From NCBI RefSeq assembly GCF_938045535.1, contig NZ_CALIMQ010000325.1:1-7421 (forward strand): a stretch of 7,421 nt of DNA. The letters are read 5' to 3'. The notes beneath the pieces are model-generated. The model saw only the letters and a program-made list of their open reading frames with translations, was not told the origin of the DNA and did not search any database. Each line of letters starts with the position of its first letter. Within the stretch, counting starts at the first letter, position 1. Shown one piece after another: positions 6,489 to 7,421 of the stretch. The position numbers were made by a program, and so were the translations under genes. This stretch comes from an uncultured Campylobacter sp. (GTDB taxonomy: Bacteria; Campylobacterota; Campylobacteria; Campylobacterales; Campylobacteraceae).

Positions 6489-6533
6489 AATATCAAAGCC
6501 TAACAAATCGAGAATTTTAAAATTTATAAAATT

Positions 6534-6543
6534 AAAGGAGGAG
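6534..6543 (+). promoter_or_regulatory. Very strong ribosome binding site before the Imm53 pseudogene
   Basis: AAAGGAGGAG contains a full AGGAGG and lies directly before ATG 6546. It is the strongest ribosome site in the window and remains intact although the gene behind it is broken after seven codons. Confidence 0.75.
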
Positions 6544-6545
6544 CA

Positions 6546-6821
6546 ATGAGTAATCTAAAACTCATATAAAACTGGTACGCTTCCAAATGCGACGGAGAAT
6601 GGGAGCATGAATATGGCCTTACGCTGGAAACGGTCGATAATCCCGGTTGGTGGATTGAAATCGATGGCGAGAGCGGGAAAAAGCCGATCAAAATAAATAT
6701 CGATAGAGATGACGAGGATTAGTTTTTCATCAATGCCACGGAAAACGAACTCAAAGGAAGTTGCGGAGCCGAAAATTTAGAGGAATTATTGGAGTATGTG
6801 GTAAAATGGCTAACGGATTAA
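6546..6821 (+). pseudogene. Imm53-family immunity protein, broken by two in-frame stop codons
   Basis: Read through its stops, the frame from ATG 6546 to TAA 6819-6821 gives 91 residues that match the Imm53 family of polymorphic-toxin immunity proteins as I know it: NWYASKCDGEWEHEYG, then LETVDNPGWWIEID, then a C-terminal LEELLEYVVKWL. Two nonsense codons interrupt it: TAA at 6567-6569 (codon 8), where the family normally has Gln in a WLQxWY pattern, and TAG at 6720-6722 (codon 59), where it has Trp. Each needs one transition (CAA to TAA, TGG to TAG). There is no frameshift and the rest of the frame is clean, so the decay looks recent. No in-frame ATG follows the first stop before the conserved part. 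Recoding is unlikely because other genes here use TAA and TAG as ordinary stops. Sequencing error is possible but would need two hits. Confidence 0.85.
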
Positions 6822-6838
6822 AATTTGACGGGAGCATT

Positions 6839-7111
6839 ATGAAAGAGCTATATAAAATTTATCTGAAAGATAGTAAAAAGAATTTCATAGCCACTGGAAA
6901 TACTACTCATTACGACGGCAACAAAATTCTGCCGCAGCCGTTTGCTTTAAGCATCGTTCAATACGACGGCGACAGCGGATTTTATCTGTTCTATCTTGAC
7001 GAATCGGGGAAAGAGCAAACCGATACCTATCATGAAAGTATAGAGGATGCGTTTAAGCAGGCTGAATTTGAATTTGGCGTGAAGAAAGAGGATTGGAAAA
7101 ATTTAAATTAA
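6839..7111 (+). CDS. Small acidic protein, probable immunity protein of a polymorphic toxin system
   Basis: This 90-residue soluble protein has no signal peptide or membrane helix. Its central part, SIVQYDGDSGFYLFYLDESG at 38-57 followed by TDTYHESIEDAFKQAEFEFG at 61-80, looks like the beta-strands-then-helix pattern with a (Y/W)H.S.E.A..QA.FEFG end seen in many small proteins encoded beside polymorphic toxins. I recognise the style but cannot name the family. The start is taken as ATG 6839 because GGAG lies four bases upstream and the following residues fit. An in-frame ATG at 6806 would add 11 residues and overlap the Imm53 pseudogene end by 16 bases, with a poorer ribosome site. The position right after an Imm53 gene supports an immunity role. 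The frame is intact, unlike its neighbour. Confidence 0.8.
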   Translation: MKELYKIYLKDSKKNFIATGNTTHYDGNKILPQPFALSIVQYDGDSGFYLFYLDESGKEQTDTYHESIEDAFKQAEFEFGVKKEDWKNLN

Positions 7112-7134
7112 ACAAGGCAGATAAAGAAACTTAA

Positions 7135-7392
7135 ATGATCGAAGTCGAGATAAAAAACGAATCTTGCAAAAAGACCGAAGTAACGCTTGCAAATATCGAA
7201 ATTGTTAAGGACGCCGTAAAGGAATTCGCCTATAAAAGCTTTAAGGGCAGTTATCTGTTTTTTGATATTTACGGCGAGATAGATAGGGATTTCCGCGTGC
7301 TTGGAGTAATCGGCGAAGGAGATGAGGACAATATCGGAAAAATAGATCTTAAAAAATATGAAACCAATGGAAGCGCCACCGATTTGCATTAG
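7135..7392 (+). CDS. Small acidic hypothetical protein in the immunity gene cluster
   Basis: I do not recognise this 85-residue protein. It is soluble and acidic, with alternating strand-like segments (MIEVEIKN at 1-8, SYLFFDIYGEID at 39-50, FRVLGVIGEG at 53-62), a probable helix at about 20-36 (NIEIVKDAVKEFAYKSF), and a Gly/Asp/Glu-rich loop at 59-66. It begins 23 bases after the previous stop on the same strand; the ribosome site is weak (AGG about 17 bases upstream). Length, charge and position after two immunity-type genes suggest a third immunity protein or an accessory protein of the same cassette, but this is inference from context only. The 29 bases after its stop to the window edge hold nothing that can be called. 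Confidence 0.65.
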   Translation: MIEVEIKNESCKKTEVTLANIEIVKDAVKEFAYKSFKGSYLFFDIYGEIDRDFRVLGVIGEGDEDNIGKIDLKKYETNGSATDLH

Positions 7393-7421
7393 GAAGGCCG
7401 CAAGAGGCGTACCGGAACCAA

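Noticed and set aside
6546..6821. Reassigned stop codons or programmed read-through in the Imm53 frame
   Set aside because: The permease and azlC end at TAG and several other genes at TAA, and the two stop codons in this frame differ in identity and context, so two mutations are the simpler explanation.

Overview
The window looks like chromosome of an epsilonproteobacterium, most likely one of the higher-GC oral Campylobacter species (the C. gracilis / C. rectus / C. showae type). Three things suggest this: the nuoA-nuoB-nuoC order with epsilon-type variants (YESG in NuoA), many AAATTTTAAAATTT-type stretches inside and between genes, and a pairing of AT-rich spacers with GC-rich, GCG-heavy coding sequence. 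The species is an inference from style; no database was consulted.

Left part (1-1501, minus strand): the start of a respiratory complex I operon. nuoA, nuoB and nuoC overlap one another. nuoC has no start-to-stop ORF here because it runs off the left edge, but it reads open from 621 to base 1. A short divergent control region (1502-1674) separates nuoA from a PiT-family phosphate permease gene (1675-3237, plus strand).

Middle (3238-5987, plus strand): a repeat-rich spacer carrying a TACAAT promoter box leads into azlC-azlD, a two-subunit branched-chain amino acid exporter whose stop and start codons share one base. A 69-base AT-rich spacer with a large inverted repeat precedes a 450-residue radical SAM protein of the coproporphyrinogen III oxidase-like superfamily. 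It lacks the fourth cysteine of true HemN and the HNxxYW motif of HemW, and its C-terminal half recalls the HutW/ChuW heme-utilisation branch.

Right part (5988-7421, plus strand): a run of small, AT-richer genes that looks like accessory DNA. It holds a small membrane-anchored protein of unknown function, an Imm53-type immunity gene broken by two in-frame stop codons, a small acidic protein resembling immunity proteins of polymorphic toxin systems, and another small acidic protein of unknown family. No toxin gene is visible, so this looks like an orphan or tail-end immunity cluster, with any toxin module beyond the right edge or lost.

No tRNA, rRNA, CRISPR array, insertion sequence or convincing rho-independent terminator was found. 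The most interesting signals are the decaying Imm53 gene in its immunity array and the unplaced radical SAM enzyme behind an AT-rich inverted repeat.
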